Origin: JAMXLO01 sp041487355
GTDB taxonomy: Bacteria > Pseudomonadota > Alphaproteobacteria > Acetobacterales > Acetobacteraceae
Reading direction: 5' to 3'
Length of the DNA: 23,421 nucleotides
NCBI GenBank assembly: GCA_041487355.1
Contig: JBGPND010000065.1
Span: 1 to 23,421 of the forward strand
The position numbers and the translations under genes are program-made. The notes beneath the pieces were generated by a model. The model did not search any database. It saw only the letters and a list, made by a program, of their open reading frames with translations, and had not been told where the DNA came from. This document shows positions 7,063-14,331 of this stretch, in pieces; position 1 is the stretch's first letter, and each line of letters starts with the position of its first letter.

Positions 7063-9048
7063 ATGAACGACCTGTTCAGCGGCAACCACGGCAAGGGGTC
7101 CGACGGCTACTCCGCCAAGGACATCGAGGTCCTGGAAGGGCTGGAGCCGGTCCGTCGTCGGCCCGGCATGTATATCGGCGGCACCGACGAGACGGCGCTG
7201 CACCATCTGGCGGCCGAAATGCTCGACAACGCGATGGACGAGGCGGTGGCCGGCCATGCCAGCTTCATCGAGGTGACCCTGGAGCCAGGCAATTGGCTGA
7301 CAGTGCGCGACAACGGCCGCGGTATCCCGGTGGACCCACATCCGAAATTCAAAAATCTCAGTGCATTGGAAGTGATCCTGACCACGCTGCATTCGGGCGG
7401 CAAGTTCGGCGGCAAGGTCTACGCCACGTCTGGCGGTCTGCACGGCGTCGGCAGCTCGGTGGTCAACGCGCTGTCCGAGGCTATGGAAGTGGAGGTCGCC
7501 CGCGAGCGCGTGTTGTGGAAGCAGAGCTACGCGCGCGGCAAGCCGACCACCAAGCTGATCAATGCCGGGCCGGTGCACAACCGGCGGGGAACCTCGATCC
7601 GCTTCAAGCCGGACCGTAAGGTGTTCGGCGACATCACCTTCAGCCCGGCGCGGCTGTACCGGCTGTGCCGGTCCAAGGCCTACCTGTTCCGCGGTGTGCA
7701 GATCCGCTGGGCGTGCGACCCTTCGCTGTTGCGCGGCACGCAGGACGACACGCCGGCCGAGGCGGTGCTGCATTTCCCGGGGGGGCTGCGCGACAGCCTG
7801 GAGGCGGAGATCGGTGAGGCCCCGCGCGTGCTGCCGCAGCTCTGGGCGGGTGAGGCCGACCTTCCCGCGGGACCCGATGGCGAGGCCGCCGGCCGGCTGG
7901 AGTGGGCCTCCGTCTGGCTGGAGCACGGCGAGGGGTTCCTGCACTCCTACTGCAACACGATCCCGACCACGCTAGGCGGCACCCACGAGGCGGGGTTCCG
8001 CGCCGCGCTGGTGAAGGGCCTGCGTGCCTGGGGCGAGCAGAGGGGCAACCGCCGGGCCGCGCAGGTGGTGCCCGAGGATCTGCTGGGGCCGATCGCCGCC
8101 AAGCTCTCGGTGTTCCTGCGTGATCCGCAGTTCCAGGGCCAGACCAAGGAGAAGCTGACCAGCAACGAGGCGGCCCGCCTGGTCGAGACCGCGCTGCGCG
8201 ACCGCTTCGACCACTGGCTGGCCGGCGATCCCGCCCAGGCCGACAACCTGCTCGCCTTCGTCATTGAACGGGCGGAAGAGCGACTGCGCCGGCGGGAGGT
8301 GAAGGACACCGCGCGCAAATCCGCCACGCGGCGGCTGCGGCTGCCCGGCAAGCTCACCGACTGCACGCGCGAGAATGCCGCGGAAACCGAGCTGTTCCTG
8401 GTGGAGGGCGACTCGGCCGGCGGCTCGGCCAAGCAGGCGCGCAACCGTGAGACCCAGGCGGTGCTGCCGCTGCGGGGCAAGATCCTCAACGTGGCGAGCG
8501 CCTCGGCGGACAAGCTGCGGCAGAACCAGGAGCTGAAGGACCTGATCGAGGCGCTGGGCTGCGGCGTCGGCGAGCGGTTCGACCGGGGCAAGCTGCGTTA
8601 CGGCCGCATCATCATCATGACCGATGCGGACGTGGACGGCGCGCACATCGCCTCGCTGCTGATGACCTTCTTCTACCGCGAGCTGCCGGAGCTGGTACGG
8701 TACGGGCATGTCTATCTGGCGCAGCCGCCGCTGTATCGGCTGACCCAGGGCGCGAAGTCGGTCTACGCGATGAACGATGCGGACCGCGAGGCGAAGGCGA
8801 AGCGTGAGTTCAAGGCTGGGGTGAAGGTGGAGGTGAGCCGCTTCAAGGGCCTGGGCGAGATGCCTCCCGCGCAGCTCAAGGAGACCACGATGGACCCGAC
8901 AAAGCGGACGCTGCTGAAGGTGGTGGCACTGGCGGAGGAACGGGCGAAGACCAACGAGCTGGTGGAGAGCCTGATGGGGCGGCGGCCGGAGTTGCGGTTC
9001 CGGTTCATCCAGGAGCACGCACGGACGGTGGAAGAGGTGGATGTGTAG
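7063..9048 (+). CDS. parE: DNA topoisomerase IV subunit B
   Basis: 661-aa type IIA topoisomerase ATPase subunit, which works with ParC to decatenate replicated chromosomes. The order is as expected. VLEGLEPVRRRPGMYIG (23-39) opens the GHKL ATPase domain, with E52, N56, D83NGRG and the lid GGLHGVGSS (124-132). The transducer follows. The TOPRIM domain has VEGDSAGG (447-454), PLRGKILNV and TDADVDGAH (520-528). The C terminus FKGLGEMPPAQLKETTMDP is typical. Length and the short C-terminal region favour ParE over GyrB. The ATG at 7063 gives the expected N terminus; its Shine-Dalgarno (GAGAAC) is weak. parC is not in the window. Confidence 0.93.
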   Translation: MNDLFSGNHGKGSDGYSAKDIEVLEGLEPVRRRPGMYIGGTDETALHHLAAEMLDNAMDEAVAGHASFIEVTLEPGNWLTVRDNGRGIPVDPHPKFKNLSALEVILTTLHSGGKFGGKVYATSGGLHGVGSSVVNALSEAMEVEVARERVLWKQSYARGKPTTKLINAGPVHNRRGTSIRFKPDRKVFGDITFSPARLYRLCRSKAYLFRGVQIRWACDPSLLRGTQDDTPAEAVLHFPGGLRDSLEAEIGEAPRVLPQLWAGEADLPAGPDGEAAGRLEWASVWLEHGEGFLHSYCNTIPTTLGGTHEAGFRAALVKGLRAWGEQRGNRRAAQVVPEDLLGPIAAKLSVFLRDPQFQGQTKEKLTSNEAARLVETALRDRFDHWLAGDPAQADNLLAFVIERAEERLRRREVKDTARKSATRRLRLPGKLTDCTRENAAETELFLVEGDSAGGSAKQARNRETQAVLPLRGKILNVASASADKLRQNQELKDLIEALGCGVGERFDRGKLRYGRIIIMTDADVDGAHIASLLMTFFYRELPELVRYGHVYLAQPPLYRLTQGAKSVYAMNDADREAKAKREFKAGVKVEVSRFKGLGEMPPAQLKETTMDPTKRTLLKVVALAEERAKTNELVESLMGRRPELRFRFIQEHARTVEEVDV

Positions 9049-9049
9049 T

Positions 9050-9073
9050 CGGGCGTAGGTGGCACCGCGCCCG
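9050..9073 (+). terminator. Hairpin after parE, possible terminator
   Basis: CGGGCG (9050-9055) pairs with CGCCCG (9068-9073), with an inner GGT/ACC pairing around a GGC loop. The nearest T-run (TTTTA) is about 10 nt further on, so intrinsic termination is uncertain. Confidence 0.3.
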
Positions 9074-9082
9074 GTGGCGGGA

Positions 9083-9136
9083 TTTTACGAATTTCCGATA
9101 ATTTTAAATTATCAATTCAAATTTCGGATGATAGTA
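9083..9136 (+). promoter_or_regulatory. AT-rich palindromic operator/promoter region of the TA-like pair
   Basis: This stretch is strikingly AT-rich against its surroundings. It contains a perfect 17-nt odd palindrome at 9097-9113 (GATAATTT, T, AAATTATC). Two related 10-mers, CGAATTTCCG at 9088-9097 and CAAATTTCGG at 9118-9127, flank it. GATAGT at 9130-9135 could be a -10 element. Type II toxin-antitoxin modules usually carry such palindromes for autorepression, so an operator role is inferred. Confidence 0.5.
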
Positions 9137-9164
9137 TGCACCTGAGAGGAAGCAGGGGGGCGCG

Positions 9165-9770
9165 ATGGCCCATACAGCAGTCGTTACGTTTACGGCGGAA
9201 AACCTACAGACGATCCTAAGCCAGGGCGGTTCCCAGGCCTGGCATCTCAACGTCGACCGAGCGCGGCGAAGCGAGTACCTCATTTGCACACAGAACCGCC
9301 GTCATAAGGAATTCCGGGAACCGGGAGCGGCACACCGCGCTGCCTTTCTGCTCGGACGCATAGCCGACGTGGTTCAGTCTCCCAAGCGGCCGGATCGATG
9401 GTTTATCGTGATTAGCGAATTCGTGGAATTGGAAATTTCGGAAGTCTGGGATCAGCGCTACCCCATCCGGTATACCACGCTCGAGGACCTCGGAATCGAT
9501 CCAAGCAATCTGCCGCCATTTCGTCCGATGTTGCCATCGGCCGCTGCCAAGGGCTTTGGCGAAGTTGCCTCTGCACCCGTCGTTCCTCGCAGGCACGGGC
9601 TGCCAGCCGCCGTCGCCGAAGGCGCCTCGTTCGAGGCCGCGATAAGGCGAACGTCCGGCCGGGGAACGTGGAATCGGTTCGACGCAGTTCTCGCGCAGAT
9701 CGACCGCATTCCCGATCTGCCGGCGCCGTTTGATCCCATGGATTGGGACGAGCATGGCCTGCCGCGATGA
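9165..9770 (+). CDS. Unrecognised 201-aa protein, putative antitoxin partner of VapC
   Basis: I do not recognise the family with confidence. The N-terminal part (1-125) looks like a compact mixed alpha/beta domain with aromatic and hydrophobic strands: AWHLNVDRAR (25-34), AAFLLGRIADVV (59-70), RWFIVISEF (78-86) and IRYTTLEDLGID (101-112). A low-complexity Ala/Pro linker (123-150) follows, then a short helix with AAIRRTSGRGTWNRF (158-172). The acidic end PFDPMDWDEHGLPR (188-201) resembles tails by which VapB/Phd-type antitoxins bind PIN toxins. It overlaps the toxin gene by ATGA. At 201 aa it is over twice usual VapB length and shows no obvious AbrB, RHH or Phd N-terminal motif. GAGAGGA and an AGGGGGG run precede the ATG at 9165. 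The antitoxin role is inferred from position and tail. Confidence 0.7.
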   Translation: MAHTAVVTFTAENLQTILSQGGSQAWHLNVDRARRSEYLICTQNRRHKEFREPGAAHRAAFLLGRIADVVQSPKRPDRWFIVISEFVELEISEVWDQRYPIRYTTLEDLGIDPSNLPPFRPMLPSAAAKGFGEVASAPVVPRRHGLPAAVAEGASFEAAIRRTSGRGTWNRFDAVLAQIDRIPDLPAPFDPMDWDEHGLPR

Positions 9771-10174
9771 TTGCGGTGGATACCTCCGCGATCGTTGCCA
9801 TCCTGCTGAATGAACCTGAGCGCGCCACGTTCAGGAGCGCCATCCAGAGCGTGGCCAAGGCACTGATCAGCACCGTTTCCGTCGTCGAAGTCAAAATGGT
9901 GGTCTACGGACGGCGAGGTCCCCGCGCAGTAGTCTTCGTGGAGGATTTGTTCAGGCTGCCAATGTTCGAAATTACGCCTCCGGGTCTGGCGGACACGGAT
10001 GCCGCCTACGCTGCGTTTGTGGCCTTCGGCAAGGGCAGCGGCCATCCGGCCGCACTGAACTTCGGGGATGTGTTTTCCTATGCCTTGGCGAAGGTGAGGG
10101 GACTGCCATTGCTGTTCAAAGGCAACGACTTTGCCGAGACCGACATCCAGCCGGCGGTAGCCGGATCTGCGTGA
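9767..10174 (+). CDS. vapC: PIN-domain ribonuclease, VapC-type toxin
   Basis: 135-aa single PIN domain. The four acidic residues that bind Mg2+ are all present: D5 (MIAVDTSAI), E41 (SVVEVK), D101 (NFGDVFSYALAK) and D121 (FKGNDF). VapC toxins cleave specific RNAs such as initiator tRNA or the sarcin-ricin loop; the target here is unknown. The ATG at 9767 overlaps the TGA of the upstream gene (ATGA), a coupling usual in toxin-antitoxin operons. An upstream in-frame ATG at 9743 would add residues not seen in the family, so the shorter start is chosen. With all catalytic acids intact it is probably active. Confidence 0.88.
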   Translation: MIAVDTSAIVAILLNEPERATFRSAIQSVAKALISTVSVVEVKMVVYGRRGPRAVVFVEDLFRLPMFEITPPGLADTDAAYAAFVAFGKGSGHPAALNFGDVFSYALAKVRGLPLLFKGNDFAETDIQPAVAGSA

Positions 10175-10255
10175 GCCTCGGCCTCGCCAGACGGTCCTTG
10201 ATTACCAATCGGTCCAGGCGATGACGCCTTGTCAGCGCCTCCCTCCTTCCGCCGG

Positions 10256-11665
10256 TCAACCGCCAGGCCGCGACAGGCGCGCCCAACCGCGCGCCAAGCC
10301 CAGCAGTACCACCACAGCCGGCAGGACGGCGGCGAGACGGAACGTGCCGGCGAATCCGTCGAGAAACGCGCCGGCCTCGTCGCCACCGCCGGCCAGCGCA
10401 TAGCCGCGCAAGGTCTGGAAGACCAGCATCAGCATCGTCGCGCCGGTCACTGTGCCGATCGTGCGGGTCATCATCACCAGGCTGCCGGCAACGCCGCGAT
10501 CGGCGCGCGGGATGGCGTTGGTGACAATGTCGAAATATGCCACCTGGAACAGACCGACGCCGAAACCCTGCAGCAACATCGCGCCGGCCAGCACCGGAAT
10601 GTTTGGTTCGCTCTCAGCGGTGCCGATCATGACCTGTCCTGTCGCCATGGCGGCAGCACCGATCACCGCGAGCAGCCGCGGCGGTATCCGCGATGCAAGT
10701 CGCGCGGCAAGCGGTGCAGCCAGCGCTGTGCCGGCAGGCGAGGCGGCGAGCAGCAAGCCGGTCGCGTGCGCCGACAATCCGCCGAAGCGGCTGAGATAGA
10801 ACGGCACCAGCAGGAGGACCGAGAACCCGGCCAGGCTCAGCGCCGCGTGACCGGCGTTCAGCAGCGAGAAGTCGAGGTCGCGGAAGAAGCGTAAGTCGAT
10901 GATCGGCCGCAAGCACTGCCTCTCCTGCACGACGAAGCCGGCCGTCGCGACCATGCACACGAGCGCCCACAGCGCGAACAACAGGCTGCTTTCGGCCAGG
11001 CGTTGCAACTGGTTGAGCGCGAGCAACATGGCGCTGATTGCCAGCACCAGCAGAATCCCCCCCGCCGCATCGAATTTCTCGCGCGTCGCCGGGCGCGTAT
11101 CGGCCGGCAGCACCCAGGCCAGCCCGAACGCCGCGAGTGCGAGCGGTGCGCGGAACCAGAACACGGCCGGCCAGTCGATCAGCGGCACCAGCAACCCCGC
11201 GATCAACGGTCCCAGCGCGCCGCCGATGCCGATGACCATCGTGTAGATGCCGAGGATTCGGGTCCGCGCCGATTCCGGATAGAGGCTGGTCGCGAGTGCC
11301 GGCCCGCAGCTCAACACGAGTGCCGCCCCCACGCCTTGCAGCACGCGCGCGGCCAGCAAAGCGCCATAGCTCGGCGCCAGGGCACAGAGCACGAACGCCA
11401 TCGCGCTCCATGAGCTGCCGGCGAGAAAGATGCGGCGGTAGCCGAGCAGGTCGCCGACGCGGCCGAACACCAGCATCAGCGCGGCGTAGGTCAGCGTGTA
11501 GGAAATGACGACCCACTGGATCGCCGGAACCGGCATTTCGAATGCCCGCGTGATGTAGGGGAATGCGAAGTTGACCGACGAATCGAACGGCACCACCAGC
11601 GTGCCAAGCGCAACCACCAGCAGGCCAAATCCGGGGTGGGAAACAAGCAAAGAGCCAGGGCGCAT
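10256..11665 (-). CDS. MFS transporter, DHA2 (14-TM) type
   Basis: 469-aa inner-membrane major facilitator protein, with hydrophobic segments throughout consistent with 14 helices. Helix 1 has FDSSVNFAFP, in the place of the DHA2 pattern DxTIVNVALP. Motif A is GRVGDLLGYRR (68-78), and a motif C-like GIGGALGPLIAGLL lies in helix 5, which points to proton-driven efflux of drugs or metabolites. The substrate cannot be read from sequence. Possible starts are GTG 11674, GTG 11668 and ATG 11665; all fall in the hairpin I read as the HU terminator, and none has a clear ribosome binding site. I chose the ATG. It lies 37 nt after the HU stop on the same strand, so expression may depend on read-through. 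Confidence 0.85.
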   Translation of the reverse strand: MRPGSLLVSHPGFGLLVVALGTLVVPFDSSVNFAFPYITRAFEMPVPAIQWVVISYTLTYAALMLVFGRVGDLLGYRRIFLAGSSWSAMAFVLCALAPSYGALLAARVLQGVGAALVLSCGPALATSLYPESARTRILGIYTMVIGIGGALGPLIAGLLVPLIDWPAVFWFRAPLALAAFGLAWVLPADTRPATREKFDAAGGILLVLAISAMLLALNQLQRLAESSLLFALWALVCMVATAGFVVQERQCLRPIIDLRFFRDLDFSLLNAGHAALSLAGFSVLLLVPFYLSRFGGLSAHATGLLLAASPAGTALAAPLAARLASRIPPRLLAVIGAAAMATGQVMIGTAESEPNIPVLAGAMLLQGFGVGLFQVAYFDIVTNAIPRADRGVAGSLVMMTRTIGTVTGATMLMLVFQTLRGYALAGGGDEAGAFLDGFAGTFRLAAVLPAVVVLLGLARGWARLSRPGG

Positions 11666-11681
11666 CACGCGCACCTGGCTC
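11641..11681 (-). terminator. Intrinsic terminator of the HU gene
   Basis: On the minus strand GAGCCAGG (11681-11674) pairs with CCTGGCTC (11659-11652), with further GCG/CGC pairing in the loop. The stem is followed at once by TTTGCTTGTTT (11651-11641). It lies 22 nt after the HU stop. The downstream MFS start codons fall inside the hairpin. Confidence 0.65.
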
Positions 11682-11702
11682 CGATCGGCGTCGCGCCGCG
11701 GC

Positions 11703-11972
11703 TCAGACAGCCTTCTTCAGTGACGGCGAAGCCTTGAAGCGCACGGTCTTGCCGGCCTTCACCCTGATCGACTCGCCGGTGCGCGGGTTGAGCCCCTTGC
11801 GTGCCTTGGTCTTGCGCACGGTGAAGGTCCCGAAGCTCGGCAGGGTGAACTTGCCGGCTTTCTTCAGCTCCTTGACGACGGCGTCCATCAGGTCGCCGGC
11901 GGCGCGATTGGCCGCCGCGCCGGTCAGTTCGGCGGAATCCTGGAGCACCTGGGCAATGAAGGCTTTCGACAT
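11703..11972 (-). CDS. HU-family DNA-binding protein
   Basis: 89-aa nucleoid-associated protein of the HU/IHF family. The order is usual: two N-terminal helices (3-40), FTLPSFGTFTV (42-52), then the DNA-binding arm KARKGLNPRTGESIRVKAGKT with the family signature G-NP-TG. It ends with FKASPSLKKAV. HU dimers bend DNA non-specifically. The N-terminal helix pair (ELTGAAANRAAGDLMDAV) departs from typical HupB, so it may be one of several HU paralogues in the genome. The ATG at 11972 has GAGGA about 6 nt upstream. Transcription probably ends at the hairpin following the stop. Confidence 0.9.
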   Translation of the reverse strand: MSKAFIAQVLQDSAELTGAAANRAAGDLMDAVVKELKKAGKFTLPSFGTFTVRKTKARKGLNPRTGESIRVKAGKTVRFKASPSLKKAV

Positions 11973-12151
11973 GCTGTGTCCTCGCTCGATCAGGTTGATA
12001 TCGCGGCCGCCGATCACGAGACCATGCATGCCGCATCGTTCAAGGCTAGTCACGGCGCATGGCGAATCGCCGCGTCGTTGCAACGGTTCTAGCCGGCCCG
12101 CCAGAATTCCGCCAGCCCCTCTGGGAGTTTCGGCTGCGGCCTTGTGTCCGG

Positions 12152-12823
12152 CTACAGCACGCCGTGGCGGGCGTATACCGCGTGCAGCTTCTCGCCGGCC
12201 TCGAGCTCCGCCCGCGTCGTGTCCTCCGCGGCGATCTTGTCGAGCGCGGCACGGAACACGGCGTTCGCCTGCTCTGGCGGGACGAACACGACGCCGTCGA
12301 CGTCGCCCATCACCCAGTCGCCGGGCGAGACGCGCACGCCCGCGATGTCGACAGGCGCGTCCTTCTCCAGCATTTCCGCGCGGCCCTTGGTATCGAGCGG
12401 GCCGATGCCGCCATGGAACACCGGAAACCGCATCGCCCGGATGCGCGCCACGTCGCGCACCAGCCCGTCGGTCACGCAGCCGGCCGCGCCACGCGCGTGT
12501 GCCGCGGTGGAGAGCAGTTCGCCCCAGGGTGCGATCCAGTCGGTGGGGCCGCCGCATGCGAGCACTGGCACCTCGCCCGGCTGCAGATCGTCGATCAGGT
12601 CCATTTCGAGCTGGTAGGGGTTGTGGCCCGGCGTGGCAGCGGCGTTCGTTGCCGCATAGCGTCCGGTGCGCACGCGGCCGAGCAGCACCAGCGTGTCGTC
12701 GAGCGGCCGGACGAAGGGGCGGAGCGCCTGGCGCATCAGGCCGAAACTGTCGAGCACGTCCGACAGCACGGGGGTATACAGCAGCCGGCGCAATTCTTCG
12801 ACCGGCGGCAATGTGGCGCTCAT
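12152..12823 (-). CDS. RraA-like protein / HMG aldolase family
   Basis: 223-aa member of the RraA/demethylmenaquinone-methyltransferase-like fold. Bacterial relatives include 4-hydroxy-4-methyl-2-oxoglutarate/oxaloacetate aldolases and the RNase E inhibitor RraA. The active-site pattern is present: GELL (101-104), ARGAAGCVTDGLVRD (110-124) with R123 and D124 as pyruvate and metal ligands, then GDWVMGDVDGVVFVP (168-182). Presence of these residues suggests aldolase or decarboxylase chemistry rather than RNase E inhibition. GGGAGG lies 6 nt before the ATG. The gene starts only 24 nt after the phoB stop with no terminator visible, so it is probably read with the phosphate operon. Confidence 0.85.
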   Translation of the reverse strand: MSATLPPVEELRRLLYTPVLSDVLDSFGLMRQALRPFVRPLDDTLVLLGRVRTGRYAATNAAATPGHNPYQLEMDLIDDLQPGEVPVLACGGPTDWIAPWGELLSTAAHARGAAGCVTDGLVRDVARIRAMRFPVFHGGIGPLDTKGRAEMLEKDAPVDIAGVRVSPGDWVMGDVDGVVFVPPEQANAVFRAALDKIAAEDTTRAELEAGEKLHAVYARHGVL

Positions 12824-12847
12824 GGTGGCCCTCCCATGAGCGCGAGA

Positions 12848-13564
12848 CTACACCGGTTCGGTGTCCAGTGCGTAGCCCGCCGCGCGGACGGTGCGGACGA
12901 TGTCCAGCTCGCCTGTGGCATTGATCGATTTGCGCAGCCGGCGGATGTGCACGTCCACCGTACGTGGCTCCACGTGGATGTCCCGGCCCCAGACCGCGTC
13001 CAGCAGCTCCTCGCGGGAGAACACGCGGCGCGGGTGCTGCATGAAGAACTCCAGCAGCCGGAACTCGGTCGGGCCGAGATGGATGGGCCGCCCGTTGCGC
13101 TGCACGCGATGCACCGCCAGGTCCATCGTGATGTCGTGGAAGGCAAGCTGACCCTTCGTCGGCAACGCATTGGAACGGCGCAGCAGGGCACGCATGCGTG
13201 CGAGCAGCGCCTCCATGGAGAACGGCTTGGTGATGTAGTCGTCTGCGCCGGTGTTGAGCCCCCGCACCGCGTCCTGATCCTCGGTGCGCGCGGTCACCAT
13301 GATCACCGGCAGGTCACGTGTGGCGGAGCGGCGCCTGATCTGGCGGCATACTTCCAGTCCCGACATTGCCGGGAGCATCCAGTCAAGCAGTACGAGGTCT
13401 GGCTGCATCTCGGCAATGCGGGTCAGCGCTTCCTGGCCATCGGCTGCTTCCTCGACACGGAAGCCCTGCTTTTCGAGATTGTAGCGCAGCATCGTGGCGA
13501 GCGCGGCCTCATCTTCCACGACCAGGACGAGCGGCTTGGACAGGCTCGATATACCGTCTGGCAT
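12848..13564 (-). CDS. phoB: Phosphate regulon response regulator PhoB
   Basis: 238-aa OmpR/PhoB-type regulator. The receiver domain (about 10-125) has the acidic pair E18/D19, phosphoacceptor D61 (LVLLDWMLP), T91 and K113 (YITKPF). The winged-helix DNA-binding domain (about 140-235) contains LGPTEFRLLEFFMQHP, RTVDVHIRRLRKS and RTVRAAGYAL. Together with the pst genes just upstream this identifies PhoB, which binds Pho boxes when phosphate is scarce. GAGAGGAG sits 4 nt before the ATG at 13564; a longer in-frame start at 13600 would overlap phoU. It follows phoU by 32 nt. The cognate kinase PhoR is not adjacent. Confidence 0.93.
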   Translation of the reverse strand: MPDGISSLSKPLVLVVEDEAALATMLRYNLEKQGFRVEEAADGQEALTRIAEMQPDLVLLDWMLPAMSGLEVCRQIRRRSATRDLPVIMVTARTEDQDAVRGLNTGADDYITKPFSMEALLARMRALLRRSNALPTKGQLAFHDITMDLAVHRVQRNGRPIHLGPTEFRLLEFFMQHPRRVFSREELLDAVWGRDIHVEPRTVDVHIRRLRKSINATGELDIVRTVRAAGYALDTEPV

Positions 13565-13596
13565 CTTGCTCCTCTCGTGTTCGCGCCTGGACTGCA

Positions 13597-14316
13597 TCAT
13601 TCGCGCGGGCGCACCACAGCGTAGGCGGAGGTGTCGCCCTTGGGCCGCGAATCCGGCAGCGATTCGCCCTTCACCGCATAGTATACCGTTTCGGCCACGT
13701 TGGTGGCGTGATCGCCGATCCGCTCGAGGTTTTTCGCGATGAACAGCAGGTGGGTGCAGGGCGTGATGTTGCGCGGGTCTTCCATCATGTAGGTGATCAG
13801 CTCACGGAAGATCGCATTGTAGATGTCGTCGACCACCTGATCGGAGCGCCAGACCTCCACGGCCTTGTCGGCATCATTGTCGCCGAGCGCGTCGATGATC
13901 GACTTCAACTGCTGCTGCACCAGGTGCGCCATATGCGCGAGGCCGGCGAGCGAATAGGGCAGCGAGAACTGCGCCAGCACGATCGAGCGCTTGGCGACGT
14001 TGGCCGCGTAGTCGCCAATCCGCTCGAGATCGCCGGTGATCTTCAGCGCCGCGACGATCTGGCGCAGATCGCCGGCAACGGGCTGGCGCAGCGCCAGCAG
14101 GCGGATGACAAAGCTCTCGACTTCCCGCTCCAGCGCATCGACTTTTGGATCCTCCTCCACCGCGCGCGTCGCGGCGGCGGCGTCGCGGTGCATGATCGCC
14201 TCGGCCGCGAGAGCCACCTGGCTCTCCACGATGCCGCCCATCTGCGTCAGCAGGCTGCGCAGCCGCTTCAGCTCCTGGTCGTAGCTCTTGACGACGTGTT
14301 GCGGTGTTTCGGACAT
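13597..14316 (-). CDS. phoU: Phosphate transport regulator PhoU
   Basis: 239-aa helical protein made of two PhoU repeats. Each repeat carries the metal-binding E/DxxxD-type helices seen in the family, for example ERIGDYAANVAKRSI and ERIGDHATNVAETVYY. PhoU couples the Pst transporter to PhoR and dampens PhoB signalling when phosphate is plentiful. The N terminus HVVKSYDQELKRLRSLLTQM is typical. The start at 14316 has GGGGGAA upstream. It lies 15 nt after the pstB stop, in the usual pstSCAB-phoU order. Confidence 0.94.
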   Translation of the reverse strand: MSETPQHVVKSYDQELKRLRSLLTQMGGIVESQVALAAEAIMHRDAAAATRAVEEDPKVDALEREVESFVIRLLALRQPVAGDLRQIVAALKITGDLERIGDYAANVAKRSIVLAQFSLPYSLAGLAHMAHLVQQQLKSIIDALGDNDADKAVEVWRSDQVVDDIYNAIFRELITYMMEDPRNITPCTHLLFIAKNLERIGDHATNVAETVYYAVKGESLPDSRPKGDTSAYAVVRPRE

Positions 14317-14331
14317 GCTGCTTTCCCCCGA

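Noticed and set aside
7063..9048. GyrB instead of ParE
   Set aside because: The ParE-like PLRGKILNV segment and the 661-aa length without a GyrB-type insertion favour ParE; a full alignment would settle it.
9743..9766. Longer start for VapC
   Set aside because: PIN toxins begin right at the first strand containing the catalytic Asp; the ATGA overlap at 9767 is the normal arrangement.
12059..13624. 521-codon plus-strand open frame opposite rraA and phoB
   Set aside because: It spans two conserved genes on the other strand and shows no domain or sensible composition.
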